NCBI RefSeq assembly: GCF_018314255.1
Contig: NZ_CP073066.1
Location: 1,984,001-2,048,000 of the forward strand
From: Lentilactobacillus buchneri
GTDB taxonomy: Bacteria; Bacillota; Bacilli; Lactobacillales; Lactobacillaceae
Reading direction: 5' to 3'
Length of the DNA stretch: 64,000 bases
This document shows positions 46,972 through 56,024 of the stretch, piece after piece. Below the pieces are notes generated by a model. It saw only the letters and a list, made by a program, of their open reading frames with translations, searched no databases and was not told the origin of the DNA. The first letter of the stretch is position 1. Each line of letters starts with the position of its first letter. Both the position numbers and the translations under genes were made by a program.

Positions 46972-47466
46972 ATGAACATTGATTTGATTATTCAAATTAT
47001 CATCGGGTTGGTCGCAGCATTTGCTGTTTACAATTTGATTCATTATATCTTTGTAACGAGACCCGGCAGAAAACGGCTGGCGTTGGCACAGCGGATTGCC
47101 AATGAAGCCGTGAAAACTTCGATTAACCAGCTGGTTGAACAAAAGGCAGTTTTGCCCTTTGATGAAAGTGATTTTAAATCTGAAGATATTGCCGAAGTGT
47201 GGGGCAGAGGTGTGATGGCGTTTGAATATCATCTGCCCAAGGCAAAAATTGAAAGTTCAATTCCCGATTTCCGAAAGGCCTTGGCAACGACGCTTGAGCA
47301 ATACGGTGATACACACCACATGCACGCGCATACCGATCAGGCTGATCGGCCGGCGTTTATGGTCACCGATGTCTGGCAGCTGGATGATCGGGTGCACTTT
47401 GATGTTGCCTACCTGGTGAACGTGACGACGATTGAATATGTGGATGACTTAAAGCGGCTGCACTGA
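46972..47466 (+). CDS. N-terminally anchored protein of unknown function (164 aa)
   Basis: One transmembrane helix (about residues 4-24, IDLIIQIIIGLVAAFAVYNL) is followed by a soluble domain of about 130 residues containing a histidine-rich stretch (YGDTHHMHAHTDQADRP) and a mixed alpha/beta pattern. The R-P-G-R-K-R after the helix suggests the domain is cytoplasmic. GGGG precedes the ATG by about 9 nt. Divergent from rpoY-rnjA and convergent with the Rgg gene. No family recognised. Confidence 0.7.
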   Translation: MNIDLIIQIIIGLVAAFAVYNLIHYIFVTRPGRKRLALAQRIANEAVKTSINQLVEQKAVLPFDESDFKSEDIAEVWGRGVMAFEYHLPKAKIESSIPDFRKALATTLEQYGDTHHMHAHTDQADRPAFMVTDVWQLDDRVHFDVAYLVNVTTIEYVDDLKRLH

Positions 47467-47477
47467 ACCATTATGGA

Positions 47478-48380
47478 CTAGTCAACGGCGTTTGCTTTTC
47501 GATACTGTTTGGCCAGTCGCTTGCGTACTTTGATGATTGCAAGCAGATTATGATCCACTGTCGGGGAATAGAGATTTTCAACAGCGACCAGCTTGGCAAT
47601 CAGTGCCAGGCCTTTTTTCTCACTGCCAAAATAGAGCTGCCAGACCGCGGTGATCAATTGTTGTTGGAACCGGCCATTCCAACTTAAATCCAGGGTGTTG
47701 ACCTGACGGATTTTGTTTAGAATTTCTTTTGCGAATTGATACTGAGCCAAGTTGAGCTCGATTTGAAAAAGAGAAAGATAAAGATCCATTAATTCATCAG
47801 CAATATGAAATGGGTCATCCACTGCTTGAAGGTATTGTCGACAGTTGTTTTCAAATCTGTCAACAATCTCGGAAATAAGCGCTTCTTGATGCCGGCTGAC
47901 CGCAATTGGCAGTAAAATTTGGGCCTGCCTAATTTCTTCAAGTGTCCAGGTCTGTGATGCAAAAAGGGTGTCCCAGAGATTTTCCATTGCCGGAGTGACT
48001 GTGAATGTTTTTGAATAATAAGTGACGACCAATATTTGACCCATAGCAGCAACCGATTTGTAACTGAGGCGGCTGCTTTTTTGCGTTTCAGCGATGATTT
48101 GGCCCATTGTTTGAAGATCGTGGCCGTTATAGGCCCGTAGCAGGCGCCTTTTCAGGGATGTTGCAGTGGGTTCGTGATAATCGTTTTGGATAAAACGGAA
48201 TTCGTTGGCTGAAATGGACAGATTATCTAAAATTTTAAATAACTTGGCGGCACTGATGTCGTTCTCCCCATTTTCAAAGCGATGAGCAAATGAACGTGAC
48301 ATCACGCCTGAGTACACTTCGCTTTGGGTGAATCCTTTAATTTGTCGAATCATTTTGACTGTCTGCCCGATTGTTTTCAT
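47478..48380 (-). CDS. Rgg/GadR/MutR family transcriptional regulator
   Basis: A 300-aa regulator: N-terminal XRE-type helix-turn-helix (IRQIKGFTQSEVYSGVMSRSF, then HRFENGENDISAAKLFKILDNL) and a long all-helical C-terminal domain of the TPR-like Rgg type. Such proteins respond to short peptides or act as stand-alone regulators. The start is ATG 48380 with GGGAGG upstream; a 14-residue extension is rejected. It is divergent from an MFS gene and a palindrome lies between them. Confidence 0.87.
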   Translation of the reverse strand: MKTIGQTVKMIRQIKGFTQSEVYSGVMSRSFAHRFENGENDISAAKLFKILDNLSISANEFRFIQNDYHEPTATSLKRRLLRAYNGHDLQTMGQIIAETQKSSRLSYKSVAAMGQILVVTYYSKTFTVTPAMENLWDTLFASQTWTLEEIRQAQILLPIAVSRHQEALISEIVDRFENNCRQYLQAVDDPFHIADELMDLYLSLFQIELNLAQYQFAKEILNKIRQVNTLDLSWNGRFQQQLITAVWQLYFGSEKKGLALIAKLVAVENLYSPTVDHNLLAIIKVRKRLAKQYRKANAVD

Positions 48381-48401
48381 GATTGCCTCCCAAGCTTTGA
48401 A

Positions 48402-48421
48402 TGTGGCATATATGCAACACA
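48402..48421. promoter_or_regulatory. Palindromic operator candidate between rgg and MFS genes
   Basis: TGTGGCATATATGCAACACA: a perfect 10-bp GCATATATGC core with flanking TGTG and CACA. It lies 22 bp upstream of the regulator start in the 108-bp divergent gap, a natural place for Rgg binding. The role is inferred. Confidence 0.5.
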
Positions 48422-48488
48422 TTTTACATCTATCGCTTTAATAATGGTAGTAGGCTTCAGTTAATCAAAATTAAAGCGGGTGCTGACA

Positions 48489-49778
48489 ATGGAAATTAGT
48501 GATCATGAGTCAAATATGCAGGTTATAAAAGATGTATCGAGCAACTTCACCAGTGCTTTTTGTGGTGACATGTTTTCATTTGCTCTGGGGCTCATGCTGC
48601 TGCGGGCGACGGGAATGTCGTTAAGCTTTGGACTCTCAATGATTATCATGCCGATTGTGACTTTGATCGGGTTGGTGCCGATTGGCAACTTGGTCGACAC
48701 TTATCCCCACAAACGGCTCTTGATTATTAGTCTGGTCGTCCGGATCGGCGCACTATTGATTTATTCGATCGCAATTGGTCACTTCGATGGCAGTGGTAAA
48801 TTAATCCCAACGATTGGGTTTTTGATCATCAATTACGCATCTGTCAATCTTTCGAATTCCGGCTACATGGCGTCGGTTCACGAATTAGTCAACGAGGGTC
48901 ATATTCAAAAATTGAATTCTTTGAGCCAATCTGCGGCATCGTTTGCCTCGACCTTTTCGCCGATTGTGGCTGCCGGATTGTATGTGATAGTTGGCTTTAG
49001 GCTGTTTATCGTCTTTCAGCTGACTGCTCACGTGATTGCCTTGGTAATTCTTTTGACGATGAATTTTCATTATTTGAGCTATCCAAGGAAAAGCAGTCAG
49101 ACACCGCAGGAATCCCAGTGGGCAAAATTCAAACTGGGGTTAAATTATTTGATGGCCCACGACTTTTTACGGTATCTCATCTGTATTGCCCTGTTTTTGA
49201 ATTTTATTTTTGCGGTCATTAACGTTGGCCTGCCATTTATGATTGTGGAACATTTACATTTGGGAAACGTGACGCTGGGGATTTTGAATTCCGCCGACGC
49301 CCTTGGCATGCTGATCGGGAATTTGATCATCAGTGTCTCGAAAGAATTGAGGCACTTGGCAAAAATATTAGCTGTCACGATGGTCATCATTGGTACGGGG
49401 TTGGCTGGAGTTGGCGCTTTATTGATGGCTGCTCCCGAACAATTAGTGGTCCAATTGGTGGGCTCGTTGATGTTGTTTGCAGTGGGGATGTCACTGGCTT
49501 TTATGAACACGCCTTTTGGTATTTACATGCAAAAAACGGTTCCGACTGAACTGATGGGCAGAGTCTCGTCTACCGAAATGTCTTTGAATATGATGTCAAT
49601 TCCTTTGGAAACCGTCTTTTATTCATTTGTCTTCCAACAGATTCCAAGCGGAATTGTGTTCATCATATCTGGGATGGCTCTGATTGCCGTCACCGGATTG
49701 ACAATGCCAGCTTTTATGCACGTCCAGATGCCAAGGACTGATCATGCCACCCAAAAGGCTGATCGTCAGCGTCTCTAA
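48489..49778 (+). CDS. MFS transporter
   Basis: A 429-aa integral membrane protein with about twelve hydrophobic segments in two six-helix halves around a central loop near residue 200. The inter-helix motif NLVDTYPHKRLLI between helices 2 and 3 is a variant of the MFS signature. It resembles efflux-type members (MDR/macrolide-export like), but the substrate cannot be told. The start is ATG 48489 with GGGTG upstream. It is likely controlled by the divergent Rgg regulator. Confidence 0.85.
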   Translation: MEISDHESNMQVIKDVSSNFTSAFCGDMFSFALGLMLLRATGMSLSFGLSMIIMPIVTLIGLVPIGNLVDTYPHKRLLIISLVVRIGALLIYSIAIGHFDGSGKLIPTIGFLIINYASVNLSNSGYMASVHELVNEGHIQKLNSLSQSAASFASTFSPIVAAGLYVIVGFRLFIVFQLTAHVIALVILLTMNFHYLSYPRKSSQTPQESQWAKFKLGLNYLMAHDFLRYLICIALFLNFIFAVINVGLPFMIVEHLHLGNVTLGILNSADALGMLIGNLIISVSKELRHLAKILAVTMVIIGTGLAGVGALLMAAPEQLVVQLVGSLMLFAVGMSLAFMNTPFGIYMQKTVPTELMGRVSSTEMSLNMMSIPLETVFYSFVFQQIPSGIVFIISGMALIAVTGLTMPAFMHVQMPRTDHATQKADRQRL

Positions 49779-49949
49779 GTTGAGTTTGTCGGGTAATATG
49801 TCTATAAGTAAAACGGTTTGTTACAAATTCAATGAAAAAGAACCAGTAACTTACAAAAAGTTCATTTGATATTTGTTCACAAGGCATAACCAAACAGATC
49901 TAATTCAGGAAAGGCCACTCGCCACAATTAAATTGGATAAGAAAAAAAC

Positions 49950-49982
49950 CGGGCAAAAGTTTTTCCTTTTGCTCGATTTTTT
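49950..49982. terminator. Bidirectional terminator between MFS and def genes
   Basis: CGGGCAAAAG (49950-49959) pairs with CTTTTGCTCG (49966-49975), followed by ATTTTTT; on the other strand the stem is followed by GTTTTTTT. It serves both converging genes. Confidence 0.85.
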
Positions 49983-50043
49983 AATATGGATGCTTATTGA
50001 AATTTCTTAGATCGGCATATGAACAACTGATTTAGTGCACCGA

Positions 50044-50610
50044 TCAATACACAAAGATTTCGTCATCTGTTTTGGCAAATGGGTTGTCCTTATTAATGTG
50101 ATCATAAAAGAGTGTTCCATGAAGGTGATCGATTTCATGCTGGCAGACAATTGCCGGGTAATTTTTCAATCGAACCTTGTGCTCTTTGCCGTCAACGTCT
50201 TGGTATTTTAAGGTAATTCTGGCAGCCCGAGGGACATAGCCGGGAATGTCCTTATCAACGGACAGGCAGCCTTCGCCCTCTGTCAATGCGCCACGCTGAA
50301 CCGAATTCGACACGATCACCGGGTTAATAATGACATCTTTGAAAACCGGTTCATCTTTTTCATCCTCGTCTTCACTTGGAACCAACACTGAGGCCATCAT
50401 TTCAGAGACACCGACCTGTGGGGCAGCCAAGCCGACGCCTGCACGCAGACCTAACTTTTCACACTGTTCCGGATCCTGGCTGACTTCCAGATATTCCATC
50501 AGATCATGAGCCAGTTGTTTATCTTCTTTGCTCAAAGGGAATTTGACCTTTTGAGCTTGTTTACGGAGAACCGGGTCTCCATCTCGTACAATATCCTTCA
50601 TTAAAAACAC
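50044..50610 (-). CDS. def: Peptide deformylase
   Basis: A 188-aa metalloenzyme removing formyl from nascent proteins. The three motifs are [19 protein letters not shown] and [13 protein letters not shown], with the Cys and two His metal ligands. It is the longer type 2 form of Gram-positives. The start is GTG 50610 ([16 protein letters not shown]), since GGAGG lies 8 nt ahead; the ATG at 50601 would be 17 nt from that site. Confidence 0.94.
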   Translation of the reverse strand: MFLMKDIVRDGDPVLRKQAQKVKFPLSKEDKQLAHDLMEYLEVSQDPEQCEKLGLRAGVGLAAPQVGVSEMMASVLVPSEDEDEKDEPVFKDVIINPVIVSNSVQRGALTEGEGCLSVDKDIPGYVPRAARITLKYQDVDGKEHKVRLKNYPAIVCQHEIDHLHGTLFYDHINKDNPFAKTDDEIFVY

Positions 50611-50687
50611 GCTAAAGACCTCCGAAAATATTTTAAGCATTAATTGAATAACTTCTATTCTAACTTAATTTTAAGAAAAAAACACTA

Positions 50688-50737
50688 TTCACAAAGTGGG
50701 TGAAATTTCACAAAGTATACTCCCGCAAGCGGTTTCA
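50688..50737 (+). promoter_or_regulatory. Regulatory sites upstream of pdhA: direct repeats, palindrome and cre-like site
   Basis: TTCACAAAGT occurs at 50688-50697 and 50707-50716. GTGAAATTTCAC at 50700-50711 is a perfect 12-bp palindrome. CGCAAGCGGTTTCA at 50724-50737 closely fits the catabolite-responsive element consensus (mismatches at the first and third positions), so CcpA control is plausible. These lie 60-110 bp upstream of the -35. Confidence 0.5.
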
Positions 50738-50799
50738 ACCCAAAATTTGTCAAGTGAAAATTATATTCAAAAAAGTTGGTTTCATCACAATGAAAGGGC

Positions 50800-50828
50800 T
50801 TGCAAACGTTGCTGAAAAATGCTAAATT
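50800..50828 (+). promoter_or_regulatory. Promoter of pdhABCD
   Basis: TTGCAA (50800-50805) and TAAATT (50823-50828) with a 17-bp spacer, about 70 bp before the pdhA start. Confidence 0.65.
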
Positions 50829-50899
50829 TAACTTGTGGTTTAGAAGTGATCAGTTTGTACATCACAAGTCTAGCTTTACAGGAAAGGAAAGTGTTATCT

Positions 50900-52021
50900 A
50901 TGGCAGCAAAGAGTAAGCATGTTGTTGATTTTGCCAAGATCAAATCAACGATGAGCGATCCATATAAGAAACCGGTTCAAGTTATTGATGAAAACGGTAA
51001 AATAGTTAATCAAGAATTATTTGACCAATTCAGCGATGACGAACTAGTTACGCTGATGGAAAAGATGGTTTGGGAACGTGCATTGCATGAACAAACAATG
51101 AACTTTTCACGTCAGGGTCGATTAGGTTTCTATGCTCCTACTTACGGTGAGGAAGCCTCAGAAATGGGGATTGCCCACGCAATGAAGAAACAAGACTACC
51201 TATTCCCAGCATATCGTGATTTACCACAATTAATCCAACACGGTGCAACCGTTAAAGAGGGTTACTTATGGTCAAAAGGTCACTACCAAGCTTATGACTA
51301 CGTACGACGCGGTGTACGTGCATTTATCCCACAAATTATTATTGGTGCTCAGTATGTTCAATCAGCTGGTGCTGCATTAGGAATCAAGAAGAACGGTGAG
51401 AAGGATACCGTTGCTTACACATTTACCGGTGATGGTGGTACTTCACAGGGTGACTTCTATGAAGGAATCAACTTCGCCAGTTCATTCCAAGCTCCAGAAG
51501 TATTCTTCGTTCAAAACAACGGCTGGGCAATTTCAGTTCCACGAAAGACTCAGACCGCTGCTGAAACCCTTGCACAAAAAGGTGTTGCTTCCGGTGTTCC
51601 TGGTGTTCAAGTTGATGGGATGGATATTCTGGCAACTTACTTGGTTGCAAAAGAAGCTCGTGACTTTGTTGTTGCCGGCAATGGTCCAGCATTAGTTGAA
51701 ACCTTGACTTATCGTTTCGGTGCCCACAGTTCAGCCGGTGATGATCCTAGTCGTTACCGTACTAAGGAACAAGAAAAACCATGGTTCGACCGAGACCCAC
51801 TAATTCGTTTGAGAAAAGTTTTGACTGACAAGAAACTTTGGGATCAAGACAAAGAAGACAAATTAGTTGCTCAATACAAAGATGAATTCAAGGAAGCAAT
51901 GAAGGATGCCGAAGCTGCTCCTAAGCAAAAGGTTAGTGACTTCTTGAAGAACACATTTGAAGTTCCAACCCCAGATGTAGCAGCTGACATTAAGAAATAC
52001 GAAGCAAAGGAGTCGAAGTAA
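50900..52021 (+). CDS. pdhA: Pyruvate dehydrogenase E1 component, alpha subunit
   Basis: A 373-aa thiamine-diphosphate enzyme subunit that decarboxylates pyruvate with PdhB. The ThDP/Mg motif GDGGTSQGDFYEGINFA...NN is near residue 180, and the phospho-loop-like YRFGAHSSAGDDPSRYR follows. The start is ATG 50900 after GAAAGGAAAG; a 27-residue upstream extension overlaps the promoter. Its coding sequence uses more AT-rich codons than neighbours, typical of a highly expressed operon. Confidence 0.95.
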   Translation: MAAKSKHVVDFAKIKSTMSDPYKKPVQVIDENGKIVNQELFDQFSDDELVTLMEKMVWERALHEQTMNFSRQGRLGFYAPTYGEEASEMGIAHAMKKQDYLFPAYRDLPQLIQHGATVKEGYLWSKGHYQAYDYVRRGVRAFIPQIIIGAQYVQSAGAALGIKKNGEKDTVAYTFTGDGGTSQGDFYEGINFASSFQAPEVFFVQNNGWAISVPRKTQTAAETLAQKGVASGVPGVQVDGMDILATYLVAKEARDFVVAGNGPALVETLTYRFGAHSSAGDDPSRYRTKEQEKPWFDRDPLIRLRKVLTDKKLWDQDKEDKLVAQYKDEFKEAMKDAEAAPKQKVSDFLKNTFEVPTPDVAADIKKYEAKESK

Positions 52022-52023
52022 TC

Positions 52024-53001
52024 ATGGCTAAAATGACATATATTAAAGCAATTACCAACGGACTTGACCAAGTATTACAAGACGATCCCAAGACTCTGAT
52101 TTTTGGTGAAGATGTTGGTAAAAACGGTGGTGTGTTCCGGACAACTGAAGGACTTCAAGATAAATATGGTGAAGACCGAGTATTCGATACCCCACTTGCT
52201 GAATCAGGAATTTTAGGAATGTCAATCGGACTTGCATTAACCGGTTGGCGTCCAATCCCAGAAATTCAATTTATGGGATTCACAATGGAAGCTGTTGATT
52301 CTGTCGGTGGTCAAATGTCACGTAACCGATTCCGTTTCTCGGGCGACGTTACGATGCCGATCACAATCAGAACTCCATTTGGTGGTGGTACTCATACTGC
52401 CGAACTTCACGGTGACTCACTTGAAAACTTGTTCATTGGCATCCCGGGACTGCGGGTAGTAACTCCTGCAAATCCTTATGACGCTAAAGGAATGGTTATC
52501 TCAGCCGTTGAAAACAACGACCCGGTATTATTCATGGAAAACCTGAAACTTTATCGTTCAATGAAGGATGAAGTTCCAGATGGCCACTACACTGTTCCGC
52601 TAGACAAGGCAAATGTTGTTCGTGAAGGATCTGACATTACCGTTGTTGCTTACAGTGCCGAAGTTAACGAAGCACTTAAAGTAGCAGATAAATTAGAAAA
52701 AGAGAACATCTCAGTTGAAGTTATTGACTTACGTTCATTATCACCAATTGACGATGAAACAATCTTTGCTTCAATCGACAAGACTCACAAAGTAGTGATT
52801 GCCCAAGAAGCACAAAAGATGGCTGGTGCCGGAGCAAAAGTTGCTTCAGACATTGCTGAAAACGACATTATGTCATTGGACGCACCAATCGGCCGTGTTT
52901 CTGCTCCTGACAGTATCTTCCCATTTGCTATGGCTGAAAATGATTGGCTTCCAAATGCTGATGATATCGAAGCTAAAGTACGAGAAATTTTGAACTACTA
53001 A
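52024..53001 (+). CDS. pdhB: Pyruvate dehydrogenase E1 component, beta subunit
   Basis: A 325-aa partner of PdhA that completes the E1 active site. FGEDVGKNGGVFRTTEGLQ with the ThDP-activating Glu, EIQFMGFTMEAVDSVGGQMSRNR, PFGGGTHTAELHGDSLE and VVIAQEAQKMAGAGAKV are family marks. It starts 2 bp after pdhA stops; AAGGAGTCG at the pdhA end serves as ribosome site. Confidence 0.95.
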   Translation: MAKMTYIKAITNGLDQVLQDDPKTLIFGEDVGKNGGVFRTTEGLQDKYGEDRVFDTPLAESGILGMSIGLALTGWRPIPEIQFMGFTMEAVDSVGGQMSRNRFRFSGDVTMPITIRTPFGGGTHTAELHGDSLENLFIGIPGLRVVTPANPYDAKGMVISAVENNDPVLFMENLKLYRSMKDEVPDGHYTVPLDKANVVREGSDITVVAYSAEVNEALKVADKLEKENISVEVIDLRSLSPIDDETIFASIDKTHKVVIAQEAQKMAGAGAKVASDIAENDIMSLDAPIGRVSAPDSIFPFAMAENDWLPNADDIEAKVREILNY

Positions 53002-53036
53002 AATTCTAATTTGTTACAGAAAGGAAGTTAGATCCC

Positions 53037-54377
53037 ATGGCTTATAAGTTTAAACTACCAGAGATGGGAGAAGGAATTACTGAAGGTGAAATCGCTACCT
53101 GGGATGTAAAAGTTGGCGATACCGTCAAGGAAGACGATCCGTTAGTTGAAATTCAAAACGATAAGTCTGTCCAAGAAATGCCATCTCCAGTTGCCGGAAC
53201 CATTAAGAGTATTGAAAAGCAGGAAGGAGAAACCGCAGAAAAGGGCGACGTTTTAGTTGTCATTGATGATGGTTCTCCTGATGAACCTGATGATGCCGCA
53301 CCAGCAGCTGCACCTGCAAAAGAAGAAGCTGCTCCAGCTCCTGCTAAAGAAGAAGCACCTGCACCGGCTGCCGCACCAGCACCTGCCGCTGCTCCAGCCG
53401 CAGTAACTGCTGCACCAGCTGCTTCAAATCCAAACGCAATTGTCAAAGCGATGCCATCTGTTCGTCAATATGCACGTGACACAGGCGTTGACATTACTGC
53501 TGTTCCTGCCACAGGAAATCATGGTCAGATCACCAAAGCTGACATTGACAACTTCAATCCAGCTGCCGCTCCAGCCGCACCAGCTGCCGCTGCAACCGCT
53601 GCTGCACCAGCTGGCGAAGCAAAAGCTGCCGCAGGTCAAGCTATCAAACCTTGGAAGTCTGATCAACCTGATCTTGAAACCCGTGAACCAATGTCTCCAA
53701 TGCGTAAGATCATTGCTAAGTCAATGCGTACATCTAAGGACATTGCGCCTCACGTAACTTCATTTGACGACGTTGAAGTTAGTGCATTAATGGCTAACCG
53801 TAAGAAGTACAAGCAAGCAGCTGCCGACCAAGATATTCATTTGACATTCTTACCTTACATTGTGAAGGCATTGGTTGCCGTTATGAAGAAATATCCTGAG
53901 TTCAACGCTTCAATCGATGACACCACTCAAGAAATCGTTTACAAGCATTACTTCAATGTCGGTATTGCAACCAACACGGACCACGGTCTGTACGTACCAA
54001 ACATCAAAAATGCTGATTCCAAGGGTATGTTTGAGATTGCTAAAGAAATTACCGAGAACACCCAAGCTGCCTATGACAATAAGCTTGGCCCAGATACAAT
54101 GAAGGGTGGTTCAATTACCATCAGTAATGTTGGTTCAATTGGCGGTGGCTGGTTCACACCAGTTATCAACCAACCTGAAGTTGCTATCTTAGGTGTTGGT
54201 AAGATTGCCAAGGAACCATATGTTGATCCAGAAGACGGCGAGATTAAAGTAGGCAATATGCTGAAACTTTCATTGAGCTACGATCACAGATTAATTGATG
54301 GTGCCCTTGCACAAAATGCTTTGAATTACATGAATCAATTGCTTCATGATCCAGCAATGCTGTTGATGGAAGGATGA
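53037..54377 (+). CDS. pdhC: Dihydrolipoamide acetyltransferase (PDH E2)
   Basis: A 446-aa core subunit. One lipoyl domain (residues 1-80) has the lipoylated lysine K43 in EIQNDKSVQEM, followed by an Ala/Pro-rich linker, a peripheral-subunit-binding domain (MPSVRQYARDTGVDI, about 137-172), a second Ala/Pro linker and the catalytic domain ending with the active-site His in SYDHRLIDGALA. Only one lipoyl domain is present. It forms the scaffold of the complex and makes acetyl-CoA. Confidence 0.95.
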   Translation: MAYKFKLPEMGEGITEGEIATWDVKVGDTVKEDDPLVEIQNDKSVQEMPSPVAGTIKSIEKQEGETAEKGDVLVVIDDGSPDEPDDAAPAAAPAKEEAAPAPAKEEAPAPAAAPAPAAAPAAVTAAPAASNPNAIVKAMPSVRQYARDTGVDITAVPATGNHGQITKADIDNFNPAAAPAAPAAAATAAAPAGEAKAAAGQAIKPWKSDQPDLETREPMSPMRKIIAKSMRTSKDIAPHVTSFDDVEVSALMANRKKYKQAAADQDIHLTFLPYIVKALVAVMKKYPEFNASIDDTTQEIVYKHYFNVGIATNTDHGLYVPNIKNADSKGMFEIAKEITENTQAAYDNKLGPDTMKGGSITISNVGSIGGGWFTPVINQPEVAILGVGKIAKEPYVDPEDGEIKVGNMLKLSLSYDHRLIDGALAQNALNYMNQLLHDPAMLLMEG

Positions 54378-54384
54378 TCGAATA

Positions 54385-55809
54385 ATGGCTGATGTTGAAA
54401 AGAAAGAAACAGTAATTATCGGAGCTGGCCCTGGTGGCTACGTTGCCGCAATCCGTGCATCCGAATTAGGACAAAAAGTAACCCTGATTGAAAAATCAGA
54501 TACACTTGGCGGTGTTTGTTTAAACGTTGGTTGTGTTCCTTCCAAAGCTTTGATCGCTGCTGGGCATCGTCTGCAGGAAGCTAACGATGCTTCGACGTAT
54601 GGAATTACAACTCAACCAGCTACAATCGATTTTGCGAAAACCCAAGAGTGGAAGCAAAAGAAGGTTGTCGACCGAATGACCAGTGGTGTTAAGATGCTTC
54701 TTAACAAGCACAAAGTTGAAATCATTCATGGAGAAGCTGTTCTTGACAGTGATACTCAATTACGAGTAATGCCTACAGGACCACAACAATTCATGAGTGC
54801 CGATACCGGAACCACGATTCAGTTTGACAACTTAATCATTGCCAGTGGATCACATCCAATTGAAATCCCTGGTTTCAAGTTTGACGGTCGGGTGATTGAC
54901 TCGACTGGCGGCTTGAACCTGCCAGAAATTCCAAAAGAATTTGTCGTTATCGGTGGTGGCTATGTTGGAACCGAATTAGCCGGTGCATACGCTAACTTAG
55001 GTGCCCATGTAACAATCATTGAAGGATTGGATTCCATCTTGAATGGATTTACCAAAGACATGGTTTCATTAGTTGTTAAGAACTTGAAGAAGAAGGGCGT
55101 TGATATTCATACCAGTGCCAAAGCAATTTCTTCAAGTCAAGATGACAACAGCGTGTCTGTTACCTACGAAGAAGATGGCAAGCAGACCACTATCAAAGCT
55201 GATTACTGCATGGTCACTGTTGGTCGTCGTCCTAACACCGATGATCTTGGCTTGGAATACACCAAGGTTAAGTTGGACGATCACGGCATTGTCCAAACTG
55301 ATATCCAAGGCAGAACCGATTCTGAGCATATCTTCGCAATTGGTGATATTGCTTCAGGTCCTGCATTGGCTCATAAAGCATTCTTCCAAGGCAAAGTTGC
55401 TGCCGGTGCAATTTCCGGTAAGAATACTGCCAACGATTATGTTGGCGTTCCAGCAGTCTGCTTCTCAGATCCAGAAATCGCCGTTGTTGGTATGACTCAA
55501 GCCCAAGCCAAGGATAAGAACATTGAAGTTTCCACTTCGAAGTTCCCATTCGCAGGTAATGCGCGTGCCGTATCACTTGATGAAGCCGACGGATTTGTCC
55601 GTTTGATCTTCACCAAAGACGATAAGACGATCGTGGGTGGCGAAATTGTTGGACCAGGTGCCAGTGATTTGGTTGCTGAATTAAGTTTAGCAGTTAACAG
55701 TCACATGAATGTTGAGGATATTGCCCTGACCATTCATCCACACCCAACCTTGAGCGAACCAGTTCAAGAAGCTGCGGATGTTGGATTAGGATTCCCAACT
55801 CATATTTAA
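54385..55809 (+). CDS. pdhD: Dihydrolipoamide dehydrogenase (PDH E3)
   Basis: A 474-aa FAD flavoprotein that reoxidises lipoamide with NAD. FAD-binding GAGPGGYVAAIRASELGQ, redox disulfide GGVCLNVGCVPSK, NAD-binding GGGYVGTELAGAYANLG, the second FAD motif FAIGDIASGPALAHKA and the C-terminal HPHPTLSE catalytic histidine are all visible. It closes the pdhABCD operon and is followed by a terminator. Confidence 0.96.
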   Translation: MADVEKKETVIIGAGPGGYVAAIRASELGQKVTLIEKSDTLGGVCLNVGCVPSKALIAAGHRLQEANDASTYGITTQPATIDFAKTQEWKQKKVVDRMTSGVKMLLNKHKVEIIHGEAVLDSDTQLRVMPTGPQQFMSADTGTTIQFDNLIIASGSHPIEIPGFKFDGRVIDSTGGLNLPEIPKEFVVIGGGYVGTELAGAYANLGAHVTIIEGLDSILNGFTKDMVSLVVKNLKKKGVDIHTSAKAISSSQDDNSVSVTYEEDGKQTTIKADYCMVTVGRRPNTDDLGLEYTKVKLDDHGIVQTDIQGRTDSEHIFAIGDIASGPALAHKAFFQGKVAAGAISGKNTANDYVGVPAVCFSDPEIAVVGMTQAQAKDKNIEVSTSKFPFAGNARAVSLDEADGFVRLIFTKDDKTIVGGEIVGPGASDLVAELSLAVNSHMNVEDIALTIHPHPTLSEPVQEAADVGLGFPTHI

Positions 55810-55846
55810 AAAGTTCTGTTTTAATTAATCCGGTTAATTCCGGAAT

Positions 55847-55895
55847 AAAGGATTCAATGATGAATGAAGCTTGTTCATCGTTGGATCCTTTTGTT
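55847..55895 (+). terminator. Intrinsic terminator of the pdh operon
   Basis: AAAGGATTCAATGATGAA pairs imperfectly with TTCATCGTTGGATCCTTT around GAAGC-type loop, followed by TTGTTT. Confidence 0.75.
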
Positions 55896-55963
55896 TATCC
55901 AGAATTACGATCTGTTAAGTCCTCCGAGAAATGAAAAACTCACATAACTTCGACCTTTTCTAT

Positions 55964-55991
55964 TTCACAAAGTCCTCAACTATCATATAAT
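55964..55991 (+). promoter_or_regulatory. Promoter of the UPF0223 gene
   Basis: TTCACA (55964-55969) and TATAAT (55986-55991), 16-bp spacer. The -35 falls in a third copy of TTCACAAAGT, also seen twice upstream of pdhA. Confidence 0.7.
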
Positions 55992-56024
55992 AAAGTCAAC
56001 TTGGTAATGATCGGAGTGAAGAAG

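Noticed and set aside
50801..50815. cre site overlapping the pdh -35 (TTGCAAACGTTGCTG)
   Set aside because: It lacks the 3' end of the consensus; the match at 50724-50737 is better.
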